A stretch of DNA of 6,355 nucleotides. Source: an uncultured Pseudomonadota bacterium (GTDB taxonomy: Bacteria; SAR324; NAC60-12). Of the stretch, positions 6,225-6,355 are shown one piece after another. The stretch spans positions 1-6,355 of the forward strand of contig CAJXNF010000174.1 of NCBI GenBank assembly GCA_913056375.1. The letters are read 5' to 3'. The notes under the pieces were generated by a model. The model was given only the letters and a program-made list of their open reading frames with translations, was not told the origin of the DNA and did not search any database. Position numbers and translations under genes: made by a program. Positions within the stretch are counted from its first letter, which is position 1. Each line of letters begins with the position of its first letter.

Positions 6225-6355
6225 GGTGACAGGGATGGGAACCAGGGATGAAAGATACATCTGCTGGTAACAAAAGCTGACAGATTGATTGCGCTTTAAG
6301 CCATTCCAACAAGAGGCTCTTCAAACTGACAAAAAACACAATGTTTACTAAAGAT
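6225..6355. other. Unassigned tail downstream of the truncated helicase
   Basis: These 131 bp hold no gene I can support. Plus-strand frames are broken by frequent stops. A short direct repeat, CAGGGATG, occurs at 6230-6237 and 6243-6250, and AAGAGGCTCTT (6311-6321) is an interrupted palindrome. An ATG at 6341 opens a frame to the window edge, but only five codons are visible. On the minus strand a frame is open from the right edge to 6196 without recognisable content. I see no intrinsic terminator. This may be the DNA that replaced the helicase 3' end. Confidence 0.35.

Noticed and set aside
6170..6300. Sequencing frameshift as the cause of the short helicase
   Set aside because: Neither other plus-strand frame after motif V resumes the expected family sequence or motif VI before hitting a stop.
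6196..6354. Minus-strand frame open from the right window edge (SLLLEWLKAQSICQLLL and onward)
   Set aside because: It is short, partial, has no motif, and overlaps the helicase 3' end. It could be chance.
6341..6355. ATG beginning a possible next gene (MFTKD)
   Set aside because: Only five codons are visible and there is no ribosome binding site.
1..6355. A new defence or mobile system
   Set aside because: The genes are mostly housekeeping or common families (pgk, cyclotransferase, EamA transporter, AddA-like helicase). No toxin, nuclease effector, reverse transcriptase, integrase, CRISPR repeat or structured RNA is evident.

Overview
The window looks like an ordinary bacterial chromosomal segment, most likely from a proteobacterium. 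The phosphoglycerate kinase carries alphaproteobacterial-style signatures (DAFSAAHRAHAST, AGGGDTVAALN, STAGGAFLEW). The helicase resembles the AddA/RecB-like UvrD-family proteins of proteobacteria. This placement is inference from remembered family patterns, with no search behind it. Base composition looks moderate, with no obvious compositional island.

Layout. (1) Positions 2-910: the C-terminal three quarters of pgk (glycolysis/Calvin cycle), running in from outside the window and ending at a good intrinsic terminator (923-962). (2) Positions 970-1167, minus strand: a small Trp-rich, charged hypothetical protein convergent with pgk. (3) Positions 1168-1361: a gap between two divergently transcribed genes, with no assignable element apart from a ribosome binding site at its right end. 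(4) Positions 1362-2243, plus: a double-domain gamma-glutamylcyclotransferase-like protein, with two AIG2/GGCT folds in tandem that both keep the glycine-rich YG motif and the catalytic glutamate. (5) Positions 2320-3246, plus: a ten-helix EamA/DMT-type transporter. (6) Positions 3346-3801, plus: a small membrane protein of unknown function. (7) Positions 3816-6224, plus: an AddA/RecB-like UvrD-superfamily helicase that stops soon after motif V, so motif VI and any C-terminal nuclease domain are missing. (8) Positions 6225-6355: an unassigned tail.

The four plus-strand genes from 1362 to 6224 lie head to tail with gaps of 76, 99 and 14 bp and no obvious terminator between them, so read-through is possible. 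Their functions (glutathione/gamma-glutamyl amide turnover, small-molecule export, unknown membrane protein, DNA repair) do not form a recognisable pathway. A link between the cyclotransferase and the transporter is conceivable but speculative.

I found no RNA genes, CRISPR array, recognisable insertion sequence or prophage genes, and nothing convincing as a new multi-gene system. The points most worth a second look are the abrupt truncation of the helicase, the tandem cyclotransferase fusion, and the absence of Shine-Dalgarno sequences before three consecutive genes.
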